In this document: positions 15,447 to 22,259 of the stretch, in pieces | Layout of the letters: each line of letters opens with the position of its first letter | Numbering within the stretch: the first letter of the stretch is position 1 | Assembly (NCBI GenBank): GCA_002493005.1 | Contig: DKXL01000006.1 | Location: forward strand, 1-22,259 | DNA length: 22,259 bases | Direction: 5' to 3' | DNA from: Ruminococcaceae bacterium UBA7127 | Lineage (GTDB): Bacteria > Bacillota > Clostridia > Oscillospirales > Acutalibacteraceae | Translations under genes and position numbers: made by a program | The notes under the pieces: generated by a model | Seen by the model: the letters and a program-made list of their open reading frames with translations, nothing else | What the model was told of the DNA's origin: nothing | The model's database searches: none

Positions 15447-16252
15447 GAGATGTAGCCTTTGGACAGTTTTTCCCCGGAAAGAGCCTTATCCACAGACTTG
15501 ACCCGCGTGCAAAACTTATAATGCTTGTGGCATTTCTTGTAATTATTTTTTGTACATTCACTTATCCGTCACTTTTGATTGTTATACTGTTCACCGTTAT
15601 GTTTATTTTACTCAGCGGCGTTCCGGCAAAATTCTATTTTAAGAGCCTAAAGGTGATTATTTTTATTGTTATTATCACGTCGGTGCTCAATATGTTTTAC
15701 GGAACGGGTACTCCGCTTTTTGAATGGGGAATACTTAAAATTACTCTTGACGGTATAAACAGGGCGATTTTTGTGTCCATAAGAATTGTTTGTTTGATTC
15801 TTGCAAGCTCGTGCCTTACATTCACAACATCGCCGACTGATTTGACCGACGCTATCGAACGACTGATGAAGCCGCTTGGAAAAATTCATTTTCCGGTGCA
15901 CGAAATTGCTATGATGATGTCGCTTGCACTGCGCTTTGTGCCAACATTGCTTGAAGAAACCGACAAGATTACTCAGGCGCAAAAGGCAAGAGGAGCGGAT
16001 ATGGAATCCGGCAATATTTTTCATCGTGTAAAGGCTTTTATACCAATTCTTGTGCCGCTGTTCGTTTCGGCATTCAGACGGGCATATGACCTTGCGACAG
16101 CAATGGAGTGCCGTTGTTACCGAGGCGGATTCGGCAGAACAAGAATGAAAGTTATCCATATGAGCAAGAGAGATGTGCTATCGTTTGCTGCAATGGGACT
16201 TGTAATTTGCGGAGTGATTATATGCAACATTCTTTTGCCGGCAGTGTTATGA
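15440..16252 (+). CDS. ecfT: Energy-coupling factor transmembrane protein EcfT
   Basis: EcfT is the membrane scaffold that joins the EcfA1/EcfA2 ATPases to an S component. The 270-residue product has the N-terminal HRLDPRAK motif (18-25), membrane helices near 27-60, 69-88, 108-128 and at the C-terminus (247-267), and the two coupling motifs: ARG at 183-185 and AMECRCYRGG at 221-230. No S component gene lies in the window, consistent with a group II system shared by several scattered S components. ATG 15440 follows AAGGAGGGG inside the end of ecfA2; its stop overlaps truA (ATGA). Confidence 0.94.
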   Translation: MVRDVAFGQFFPGKSLIHRLDPRAKLIMLVAFLVIIFCTFTYPSLLIVILFTVMFILLSGVPAKFYFKSLKVIIFIVIITSVLNMFYGTGTPLFEWGILKITLDGINRAIFVSIRIVCLILASSCLTFTTSPTDLTDAIERLMKPLGKIHFPVHEIAMMMSLALRFVPTLLEETDKITQAQKARGADMESGNIFHRVKAFIPILVPLFVSAFRRAYDLATAMECRCYRGGFGRTRMKVIHMSKRDVLSFAAMGLVICGVIICNILLPAVL

Positions 16253-16998
16253 AAAACCTGCTGCTTACAATTTCATATGACGGCAAGTGCTTTCACGGAT
16301 GGCAAATACAGCAAAATGCGTTGACAGTTCAAGAGGTTTTTCAAAATGCTTTGTCAAAGATTATCGGAGATGATTTTGACATCAAGGGATGCAGCCGTAC
16401 TGACAGCGGCGTTCACGCAAATATGTATTGCATCAGTCTTAAAACACATCATCCAATAGAGCCTGCAAGGCTTAAGGCGGCGCTCAACCGATGGCTGCCA
16501 AAGTCAGTTGCAGTGCTTGACTGCAAAAGTGTTGCCGATGACTTTCATGCACGCTACAGTTGTATTAGCAAGGAATATATATATAAAATTTGGAACAGTG
16601 AGGTTCGCAATCCCTTTTTGGACGGATATGCATTGCATTACAGATATAAAATTGACGAAATAATGCTTAATGCGGCTGCACAAGCCTATGTTGGCAAGCA
16701 TGACTTTACGTCGTTTTGCACGCTTGATAACCGCGAAAAGGGAGATATGACCCGAAATGTCAAGGCTTTTTCGGTTACTCGTGACGGCGATATGATTACG
16801 ATGAAGGTTGAAGCCGACGGTTTCCTTTACAATATGGTAAGAATAATGGTTGGGACATTGCTCAGAATTCAGCAGGGCAAGTTTTCTCCTGATTCCATAC
16901 CCAAGATAATAGAAAAAAAGAACCGAAAATACGCAGGCCCGACTGCTCAGGCATGCGGTCTGTATCTTAATAAGGTGAATTATAAAATACCCGAATAA
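16249..16998 (+). CDS. truA: tRNA pseudouridine(38-40) synthase TruA
   Basis: TruA makes pseudouridine at positions 38-40 of the tRNA anticodon arm. The 249-residue product starts MKNLLLTISYDGKCFHGWQ, the usual TruA opening, and carries the catalytic aspartate D52 in CSRTDSGVHA. The motifs EYIYKIW (about 107), HDFTSFC and the C-terminal GFLYNMVRIMVGTLL (about 194-208) are those of the family. The start at 16249 overlaps the ecfT stop (ATGA). The reading frame is open for another 47 codons upstream to 16108, but those codons lie inside ecfT and encode no TruA sequence. Confidence 0.95.
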   Translation: MKNLLLTISYDGKCFHGWQIQQNALTVQEVFQNALSKIIGDDFDIKGCSRTDSGVHANMYCISLKTHHPIEPARLKAALNRWLPKSVAVLDCKSVADDFHARYSCISKEYIYKIWNSEVRNPFLDGYALHYRYKIDEIMLNAAAQAYVGKHDFTSFCTLDNREKGDMTRNVKAFSVTRDGDMITMKVEADGFLYNMVRIMVGTLLRIQQGKFSPDSIPKIIEKKNRKYAGPTAQACGLYLNKVNYKIPE

Positions 16999-17010
16999 AG
17001 GGGTGAAAAA

Positions 17011-18339
17011 ATGTCTGATAAAAAGGATATTAAAAATAAAAAAAATAAAATCAGATATGCAAGGCGCAAGCCGACTAAAAATGAACGCGATATAATGAGT
17101 TATGAGGATATGCCTCTTGATGATTATGAGCAGGAGAAAACCGAAATCTCACCTGCGGCGGTCAAAAAAATTATTGTCGGAATTTGTATTGCTTTGGCGG
17201 CAGGTTTGCTGGTTTTTGCGTTTGCCAATCGTGATAAGCTCACTTGGGACAATATTTCCACATGGTGGACATACGACGTGCTTGGCAATGCCGGACACGG
17301 CTATCCCGTTAATATTGTCGGCTCCGAGGTCAGTCAGGGCAATTTTGCTGTTTCACAGGGGCATGTAGCATATTCGTCAGACACTTCGTTTATAACGCTG
17401 AATTCATCGGGAAGTGAGATTGCTAACTTCCAGTTGCGTCACTCAACTCCGGTTATGAAGTCAAGCGGAAACAGGTTTTTGACATATGGTATAGATACTA
17501 AGGATTTTGAGGTTAACAGTATCGACAAAAATTTGTTTAAGGGCGAGGCTGAGGGCAATATCTACACAGGTGATATTGCTTCAAACGGTACATATTGCTT
17601 TGTTACCGAGGGAAGCGGTTATCTCAGTGTGCTGTATGTGTTTAACAGCAATAACAACAGAATATACAAATACTATTTTTCCGAATATTATATTACATCA
17701 GTTTCACTTAAAGAAGACGGATCAGGGTGTATTGCCTGTGGATTTACTACTGATAACGGCGCAATGCTTACCGGCGTTTATGTACTTGATTTTGATAAGG
17801 ATAAACCTGTTTCAAGCTACAAGATTCCCAATGACGGAGTTATTGACTGCAAGTATTTGAGCAGTAACCGTGCCGTAGTTATCGGTCAGACTGCCTCATA
17901 TATAATTAAGGTTGGTGATAAAGATTATATCACTGACAGTTATGAGGACAAAAGTCTTGCAAATTATTGTATTAATCCCGACAACAGCACATTTACGCTT
18001 GCCCTTTCAAGAAGCGGTGACGGCAGAAGTGTTGAATTGTCAGGTTTCAACGATAACGGTGAGAATATGTACAAAATAGCAACCGATTACAAGGCGGATT
18101 CGATTTCCGTGTACAAGGGAACGATTGCCGTTTTAGACGGCAACACAGTATATGCCTATAATCAAAACGGAAATCTGCTGTATACAGCAAATGCAGGTAC
18201 CGGCTCAAAGAAAATTATTCTCACATCCGATAAACACGCATATGTTTTGAGTGTAAACCAGGTTAGATTTATTGATCTTTCAAATACCTCAACCGATGAC
18301 ACAGCCCATAGTACAAGCAGTGGGGAGGATAAAAAATGA
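17011..18339 (+). CDS. DUF5711 family membrane-anchored protein
   Basis: The 442-residue product has a basic cytoplasmic head (1-50, rich in Lys/Arg then Asp/Glu), one membrane helix at about 53-72 and a long extracellular part with repeated short strands of the beta-propeller type (for example HVAYSSDTSFITLNSSG, FLTYGIDTKDFEV, TIAVLDGNTVYAYNQNGN). This layout matches the DUF5711 family of Clostridia, whose function is unknown. A Ser/Thr-rich tail ends the protein. It starts 12 bases after truA with ribosome site GGGGTGA, and its stop overlaps the cvpA-type gene (ATGA), so the two are translationally coupled and may act together at the envelope. Confidence 0.82.
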   Translation: MSDKKDIKNKKNKIRYARRKPTKNERDIMSYEDMPLDDYEQEKTEISPAAVKKIIVGICIALAAGLLVFAFANRDKLTWDNISTWWTYDVLGNAGHGYPVNIVGSEVSQGNFAVSQGHVAYSSDTSFITLNSSGSEIANFQLRHSTPVMKSSGNRFLTYGIDTKDFEVNSIDKNLFKGEAEGNIYTGDIASNGTYCFVTEGSGYLSVLYVFNSNNNRIYKYYFSEYYITSVSLKEDGSGCIACGFTTDNGAMLTGVYVLDFDKDKPVSSYKIPNDGVIDCKYLSSNRAVVIGQTASYIIKVGDKDYITDSYEDKSLANYCINPDNSTFTLALSRSGDGRSVELSGFNDNGENMYKIATDYKADSISVYKGTIAVLDGNTVYAYNQNGNLLYTANAGTGSKKIILTSDKHAYVLSVNQVRFIDLSNTSTDDTAHSTSSGEDKK

Positions 18340-18992
18340 TTGCTGATATTATCATATCATCAGTAATTCTGTTATTTACATTTATTGGCATAAAGAGAGG
18401 AATTGCCGTAACAGTCTTTAATATTCTCGGAATAATTGTATCGGCAGTGGTGACATACTATTTGAGCGGAATGATATCAGATTTTATCTATGATACATTT
18501 ATTCAGGAATCCGTCACAGAAAATTTGCAACAAATTATCAGTCTTAACGGTGAAAAGTATGCTGCTGTAAATTGTCTTGAATCCTTGCCCGATTGGATCA
18601 AAGGCTTTGTGTCGGGTATATATGATATGTTTGATGTGCAAGTTTACAGTGCAGGCTCTGCTGCAGTGACAAACGGTGTTAATTTTATTGAAGGTATAGT
18701 AAAAAAGGCGGTCACAGATGTTTTTGATATAATTGCTTTTTTTATTTTAGGAATTATAATATTTTTAATTATAAAAATTGCTATTCGTTATTTGCTCAAG
18801 CTGTTTAAACTACCGCTGATTAATGATCTTAATAAATTCCTCGGTGGTATTTTAGGCGTCTTAGAGGGAATTGTACTAATGTTTATTGTAGTTAATATTT
18901 TCAGTTTTTGCGTAGGAGAATCAGACACGGATTTTATTAATAACTACATAACAAATGGATTTATTTTTAAATTCTTTAGTATTATATATTAG
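18336..18992 (+). CDS. CvpA family membrane protein
   Basis: The 218-residue product has about four membrane helices (near 4-25, 29-48, 132-158 and 168-190) separated by a long external loop. Family features include DIIISSVILLFTFIGIKRG at the N-terminus and the RYLLKLFKLPLINDLNKFLGGILGVLEGIV stretch (about 149-178), the most conserved part of CvpA/colicin V production proteins. Eukaryotic-type or toxin export functions are not implied; in other bacteria CvpA supports envelope integrity. It overlaps the DUF5711 gene by four bases and precedes pgsA by 26. Confidence 0.83.
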   Translation: MIADIIISSVILLFTFIGIKRGIAVTVFNILGIIVSAVVTYYLSGMISDFIYDTFIQESVTENLQQIISLNGEKYAAVNCLESLPDWIKGFVSGIYDMFDVQVYSAGSAAVTNGVNFIEGIVKKAVTDVFDIIAFFILGIIIFLIIKIAIRYLLKLFKLPLINDLNKFLGGILGVLEGIVLMFIVVNIFSFCVGESDTDFINNYITNGFIFKFFSIIY

Positions 18993-19018
18993 ATTCTCAG
19001 ATATAGGGGAGAATGAAG

Positions 19019-19630
19019 ATGGAAAAGGACGTATGGAGTTTTAAATTCTCGGATTTATTTACAATACCGAATATTCTGACGTATATAAGATTTATACTTA
19101 TAATACCGTTTGCGTATTGTTTTGTTAAAGAATATTTTTTACAGGCGGCAATTATAATTGCGTTGTCGGGACTTTCGGATTGTTTTGACGGATTTGCTGC
19201 ACGCAAGCTCAATCAGGTTACGCCGCTCGGAAAAATTCTTGACCCAATCGCAGACAAGTTTACGCTTATTGTTGTGGTACTGTGTATGGTGATTTATGTT
19301 CCGGTAGTTTTGCCGGTGCTTATCACACTGTTACTAAAGGATGTTTTGATGTTGCTTGGCGGAGCGGATTTAATCAAAAAGGGAATTACCCCTCCGGCTG
19401 CCGGTTGGTATGGAAAACTTGGAACGATTGTATTTTACTTTTCGGTTTGTGTGATTGTGTTTTTAAAAGCCGTGATTAATTATGAAAACTTTGCAATCGA
19501 TCTTGCATTGCTTTCAATAACAGCTGTCACGATGTTGTTTGCGCTTTGGCAGTACGGCAAAATATATTTTCAGCTTATCAGAGAGTACAACAGTAAGGAA
19601 AATTCAGTGACTGATAATAAAAACAAATAA
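19019..19630 (+). CDS. pgsA: CDP-diacylglycerol-glycerol-3-phosphate 3-phosphatidyltransferase (PgsA type)
   Basis: This integral membrane enzyme should make phosphatidylglycerophosphate from CDP-diacylglycerol and glycerol-3-phosphate. The 203-residue product carries the complete CDP-alcohol phosphotransferase motif, D54-x2-D57-G58-x2-A61-R62-x8-G71-x3-D75-x3-D79, preceded by the usual IPNILTYIRF helix start (16-25). About five or six helices follow. Start ATG 19019 was chosen because it is seven bases from AGGGGAG; an ATG at 19013 is too close. Last gene of the long operon; no clear terminator follows. A related alcohol acceptor (cardiolipin synthase-type) is possible but less usual at this length. 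Confidence 0.87.
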   Translation: MEKDVWSFKFSDLFTIPNILTYIRFILIIPFAYCFVKEYFLQAAIIIALSGLSDCFDGFAARKLNQVTPLGKILDPIADKFTLIVVVLCMVIYVPVVLPVLITLLLKDVLMLLGGADLIKKGITPPAAGWYGKLGTIVFYFSVCVIVFLKAVINYENFAIDLALLSITAVTMLFALWQYGKIYFQLIREYNSKENSVTDNKNK

Positions 19631-19647
19631 AATGCGACAAAAAACCA

Positions 19648-19676
19648 TTGAATTTTGATGGATTAGCATATATAAT
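19648..19676 (+). promoter_or_regulatory. Promoter of the clpE-type gene
   Basis: TTGAAT (19648-19653), a 17-base spacer and TATAAT (19671-19676) end about 30 bases before the start codon. No CtsR direct repeat (GGTCAAA-type) and no CIRCE inverted repeat is visible, although clpE genes in Bacillus are CtsR-controlled. Confidence 0.8.
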
Positions 19677-19708
19677 GTGTAATGATAAAAAATATTAAGG
19701 AGTAAATT

Positions 19709-22039
19709 ATGCTTTGTAGCAGATGCGGAAAACGACAGGCTGTTGTTTTCGTTTCAAATAATAATTCAAAAGATGCTCCAACGACAGGTTATTGTCTTAC
19801 CTGTGCAAAGGAGCTTGGAATAAAGCCCGTAGAGGACTTGATTAGCAAGATGGGTATATCCGATGACGATCTCGAAAATGTTCAGGATCAAATGAACACT
19901 CTCATGCAGAGTATGGGGGAGAACGGCGATATGTCAAAGCTGATGGAGCAGCTTGGCGCTGACAATCTTGCGGCGCAGATGGAGGACTTCAGTGCTGACG
20001 GTGATGATGATTTTTCTCACGGTGCTCCGGCGTTCCCGGGATTTCTCAACAATATTTTCGGCGGAAATCCAAGCGGTGACAATGCAAAGAACACCCAGCA
20101 AAAAGGCAAAAAAGAGAAGAAGGACAAGAATAGAAAGCACATTAGTCTTTACTGTGAGGATTTGACGCGTAAAGCCGGAGAGGGCAATATTGACCGAATT
20201 ATCGGCAGGGATCAAGAGATTGAACGTGTAATTCAAATTCTGTCAAGAAGAACAAAAAATAACCCTTGTCTTATCGGTGAACCGGGTGTCGGTAAAACTG
20301 CAATCGCAGAGGGACTTGCACTCAGAATTGCATCAGGTGATGTTCCGCAAAGACTTAAGAACAAAGAAATTCAGTTGCTTGACCTTACTTCGCTTGTTGC
20401 CGGAACTCAGTTCAGAGGTCAGTTTGAGAGCAGAATTAAAGGTCTTGTGTCAGAAATAAAGGCAAACGGCAACATTATTCTCCTTATTGACGAGGTACAC
20501 AGCCTTGTTGGAACAGGCGACAATGAGGGTACAATGAACGCCGCAAATATTCTTAAGCCTGCGCTGTCAAGAGGCGAAGTACAGGTAATCGGTGCGACTA
20601 CCTTTAATGAGTACAGAAAGTACATAGAAAAGGATTCTGCACTTGAAAGAAGATTTCAGCCGGTCAAGGTAGGCGAGCCAACCATCGCCCAGACAATCGA
20701 TGTAATCGCAGGTGTTAAGAGCTACTATGAGGCTCATCACCGTGTAATTGTTGATGATGATATTGTCAGAAAGACCGTTGTACTTTCCGAGAGATATATT
20801 ACAGACAGATTTTTGCCTGACAAGGCAATAGATTTGCTTGACGAGAGCTGTGCCTGCGCGGCGCTCCGCAACAAAAATATGGAACGTCACGATAAGCTCA
20901 GTGATGAAAAGCTACGTTTAAATGATAAGAAAAACGAGCTTTCAAATGCGGAAAATATTGATTATGAAGCTCTTGCAGAGGTTAACACAAGTCTTGCAAG
21001 AATCGAATCCGAGATTGCAGAAATTGACCCCGAAACGCTCACATCAAGAGTGTCTGAGGAGGATATAGCCAAGGTAATTGAGCTTTGGACAGGTATCCCT
21101 GCGTCAAGAATAAGAGAAAATGAACTTTCTAAGCTTGCGGATCTTGAAGATGAGCTTAAAAAGAAGATAATAGGACAGGATGAGGCTGTAAAGGTGCTTG
21201 CTTCTGCAATCAGAAGAAGTCGTGTTCAAATTTCACCGCGCCGCAGACCCGCATCATTTATTTTTGTAGGTCCTACCGGTGTAGGTAAGACAGAACTTGT
21301 CAAAGTGCTCAGTAAACAGTTGTTTGATACACCCGAAACCTTAATCAGACTTGATATGTCTGAATTTATGGAAAAACATTCGGTATCTAAAATCATAGGC
21401 TCGCCTCCTGGCTATGTAGGTTATGACGAGGCAGGACAGGTAACCGAAAAGGTTCGCCGCCGTCCATATTCTGTGCTTTTGTTTGATGAAATCGAAAAGG
21501 CACACCCTGATGTTCTCAACATTTTACTGCAAATTCTTGACGAGGGCAAGGTGACTGATGCTCACGGCAGAGCTGTAAACTTTGAAAATACAGTAATAAT
21601 AATGACATCAAATGCAGGTTCAACAAGCAACGAGAGTGCACTCGGCTTTGGCAAAACACAGGAGGATGCGTCAAAAGAAAAGGTGTTCAAAGCACTTTCG
21701 GAGTTTTTGCGCCCTGAGTTTATCGCACGAGTTGACGAGGTAATTGTATTCAATACACTATCAAAGGACAACTTTGTTAAAATTGCAGATTTAATGCTTT
21801 CGGAATATGTAGATACTCTTGCAGAAAAGCATATCAAATTTACATATGACGACAAGGCTTGCGAATATCTTGCTGACAAATCCTGCAACGGCAAAAGCGG
21901 GGCACGTGATTTGAGAAATACAATTCGCCGTGAGGTTGAGGAGCAGATTGCAAGTGCACTTATTTCTGCAAATGCCGATACGCTGAGTGCAATGCACATA
22001 ACAGCAGATGACAAAAATATAGTTTTGCAAACAATTTAG
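19709..22039 (+). CDS. clpE: ClpE-type zinc-finger Clp ATPase (AAA+ unfoldase)
   Basis: The 776-residue product is a class I Clp/Hsp100 ATPase. Instead of the usual Clp N repeat domain it begins with a four-cysteine zinc finger (C3, C6, C29, C32), as in ClpE, followed by an acidic/Met-rich and then Lys-rich linker (about 50-143). AAA module 1 has Walker A GEPGVGKT (190-197), Walker B LLIDE (258-262) and pore loop AGTQFRG. A short coiled middle region covers about 388-440 without a clear UVR motif. AAA module 2 has GPTGVGKT (521-528), LLFDE (590-594) and GYVGYDE (568-574). An LGF tripeptide at 645-647 is the ClpP-docking type, so it should feed ClpP. AAGGAG precedes the ATG. The clpC label is the main alternative; the N-terminus favours ClpE. 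Confidence 0.9.
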   Translation: MLCSRCGKRQAVVFVSNNNSKDAPTTGYCLTCAKELGIKPVEDLISKMGISDDDLENVQDQMNTLMQSMGENGDMSKLMEQLGADNLAAQMEDFSADGDDDFSHGAPAFPGFLNNIFGGNPSGDNAKNTQQKGKKEKKDKNRKHISLYCEDLTRKAGEGNIDRIIGRDQEIERVIQILSRRTKNNPCLIGEPGVGKTAIAEGLALRIASGDVPQRLKNKEIQLLDLTSLVAGTQFRGQFESRIKGLVSEIKANGNIILLIDEVHSLVGTGDNEGTMNAANILKPALSRGEVQVIGATTFNEYRKYIEKDSALERRFQPVKVGEPTIAQTIDVIAGVKSYYEAHHRVIVDDDIVRKTVVLSERYITDRFLPDKAIDLLDESCACAALRNKNMERHDKLSDEKLRLNDKKNELSNAENIDYEALAEVNTSLARIESEIAEIDPETLTSRVSEEDIAKVIELWTGIPASRIRENELSKLADLEDELKKKIIGQDEAVKVLASAIRRSRVQISPRRRPASFIFVGPTGVGKTELVKVLSKQLFDTPETLIRLDMSEFMEKHSVSKIIGSPPGYVGYDEAGQVTEKVRRRPYSVLLFDEIEKAHPDVLNILLQILDEGKVTDAHGRAVNFENTVIIMTSNAGSTSNESALGFGKTQEDASKEKVFKALSEFLRPEFIARVDEVIVFNTLSKDNFVKIADLMLSEYVDTLAEKHIKFTYDDKACEYLADKSCNGKSGARDLRNTIRREVEEQIASALISANADTLSAMHITADDKNIVLQTI

Positions 22040-22041
22040 TA

Positions 22042-22070
22042 TTGACAATGCAACGGAATAGTGATATAAT
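22042..22070 (+). promoter_or_regulatory. Consensus promoter of tRNA-Gly
   Basis: TTGACA (22042-22047), a 17-base spacer and TATAAT (22065-22070) form a full-consensus promoter starting just after the clpE stop. The predicted start point is close to 22077, about 12 bases before the tRNA. Confidence 0.92.
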
Positions 22071-22082
22071 TAATTCCGTTGC
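22050..22082. repeat. Inverted repeat around the tRNA-Gly promoter -10
   Basis: Perfect 10-bp arms, GCAACGGAAT (22050-22059) and ATTCCGTTGC (22073-22082), flank 13 bases that contain the -10. As DNA it could be an operator; as RNA from clpE read-through it would be a hairpin, but there is no T-run after it, so it is not a normal terminator. Confidence 0.7.
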
Positions 22083-22088
22083 AGAGAT

Positions 22089-22162
22089 GCGGATGTAGTT
22101 TAGTGGTAGAACTTCAGCCTTCCAAGCTGATCGTGAGGGTTCGATTCCCTTCATCCGCTCCA
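22089..22162 (+). tRNA. tRNA-Gly, anticodon TCC
   Basis: This is a complete cloverleaf: acceptor stem GCGGATG/CATCCGC (G-C at both ends with a central A-T/T-A run), anticodon stem TCAGC/GCTGA with the loop CTTCCAA (TCC at 22121-22123), T arm TTCGATT, discriminator T and encoded CCA at 22160-22162. It reads GGA/GGG glycine codons and has its own promoter and terminator. Confidence 0.97.
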
Positions 22163-22200
22163 TAAAAATAACGGTACCTTTTAGGTACCGTTATTTTTAT
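22162..22200 (+). terminator. Bidirectional terminator after tRNA-Gly
   Basis: A perfect 17-bp inverted repeat (22162-22178 with 22184-22200) has a core AACGGTACC/GGTACCGTT and flanking A and T runs, so it would work from both strands. The first stem base is the final A of the tRNA CCA. Confidence 0.92.
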
Positions 22201-22205
22201 GGACG

Positions 22206-22228
22206 AAAAAGATGAGGGAATCGAAGCC
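22206..22228 (-). other. Degenerate inverted copy of the tRNA-Gly 3' end
   Basis: The bases GATGAGGGAATCGAAGCC (22211-22228) match the reverse complement of the tRNA-Gly T arm (GATGAAGGGAATCGAACCC) with one gap and one substitution. They lie nearly symmetrical to it about the terminator hairpin. No acceptor or anticodon arm follows, so it is a fragment and not a tRNA gene. Confidence 0.6.
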
Positions 22229-22238
22229 GACTGTAAAA

Positions 22239-22259
22239 AAACGTCACAGCGTGACGTTT
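22239..22259. repeat. Perfect hairpin at the window edge
   Basis: AAACGTCAC (22239-22247) and GTGACGTTT (22251-22259) are perfect complements around AGC. The left side is preceded by further A residues (22235-22238), so on the minus strand it would end in a T-run and act as a terminator for something to the right. The right flank is cut off. Confidence 0.6.

Noticed and set aside
16108..16248. 47-codon upstream extension of the truA frame
   Set aside because: It lies within ecfT, encodes no TruA sequence, and the ATG at 16249 overlaps the ecfT stop as expected for a coupled start.
21960..22163. Minus-strand frame of 67 codons across tRNA-Gly with KGIEPSRSAWKAEVLPLNY
   Set aside because: This is the familiar translation of an antisense tRNA gene; it has no ribosome site and lies over clpE and the tRNA.
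1..22259. CRISPR array, insertion sequence, integrase or prophage
   Set aside because: No evenly spaced direct repeats, transposase or integrase motifs, or target-site duplications were seen anywhere in the window.
22089..22259. tRNA-Gly as an attachment site of an integrated element
   Set aside because: The second copy of the tRNA 3' end is inverted, not direct, and no integrase is nearby, so attL/attR is not supported.

Overview
The window is chromosomal DNA of a low-to-moderate GC Firmicute. The best fit is a gut-type Clostridium relative of the Oscillospirales/Ruminococcus kind. The reasons are: strong Shine-Dalgarno sites (AGGAGG-like) and TTGACA/TATAAT promoters spaced 17 bases apart; a PadR plus HAAS-domain membrane protein pair; a group II ECF transporter module; a DUF5711 gene; and a ClpE-type zinc-finger Clp ATPase. 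The assignment to family level is inference; no rRNA or species marker is present.

Left part (1-9025), a mosaic of short, mostly monocistronic units. It opens with tRNA-Arg(CCT) on the minus strand, diverging from tRNA-Ser(TGA) and tRNA-Ser(GCT) on the plus strand. Next, on the minus strand, come a HAAS-domain membrane protein and its PadR repressor, with an operator dyad lying inside the promoter. Two intracellular GH13 glucan enzymes follow, each with its own terminator: a GlgX/isoamylase-type debranching enzyme, and an amylase-like enzyme that carries a C-terminal DUF1653 domain. Then come a small four-helix membrane protein (plus), a DUF2804 protein (minus), a short lipoprotein (plus) and a SUKH/SMI1-KNR4 protein (minus). 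The last two converge and share the bases of their stop codons.

Right part (9190-19630), one long plus-strand housekeeping operon. A strong promoter at 9190-9218 is followed by ruvC-ruvA-ruvB (Holliday junction processing), glmM (UDP-GlcNAc precursor), a class I methyltransferase, ecfA1-ecfA2-ecfT (energising module for vitamin/metal uptake), truA, a DUF5711 membrane-anchored protein, a CvpA-family membrane protein and pgsA (phospholipid head group). Most junctions are 0-30 bases or ATGA/TAATG overlaps, and no terminator is visible inside, so co-transcription is likely. A clpE-type ATPase gene with its own promoter follows, then tRNA-Gly(TCC) and a strong bidirectional terminator. The final 60 bases hold a degenerate inverted copy of the tRNA-Gly 3' end and a perfect hairpin that runs to the window edge.

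Nothing here is a clear new multi-gene defence or mobile system: no transposase, integrase, CRISPR array or toxin was found. The most worthwhile points are the GH13-DUF1653 fusion, the palindromic structures around the tRNA genes (identical divergent -35 elements; a 10-bp inverted repeat around the -10 of the tRNA-Gly promoter; the inverted tRNA-Gly fragment), the lone SUKH gene, and the ECF-truA module sitting behind ruvCAB-glmM instead of ribosomal protein genes.
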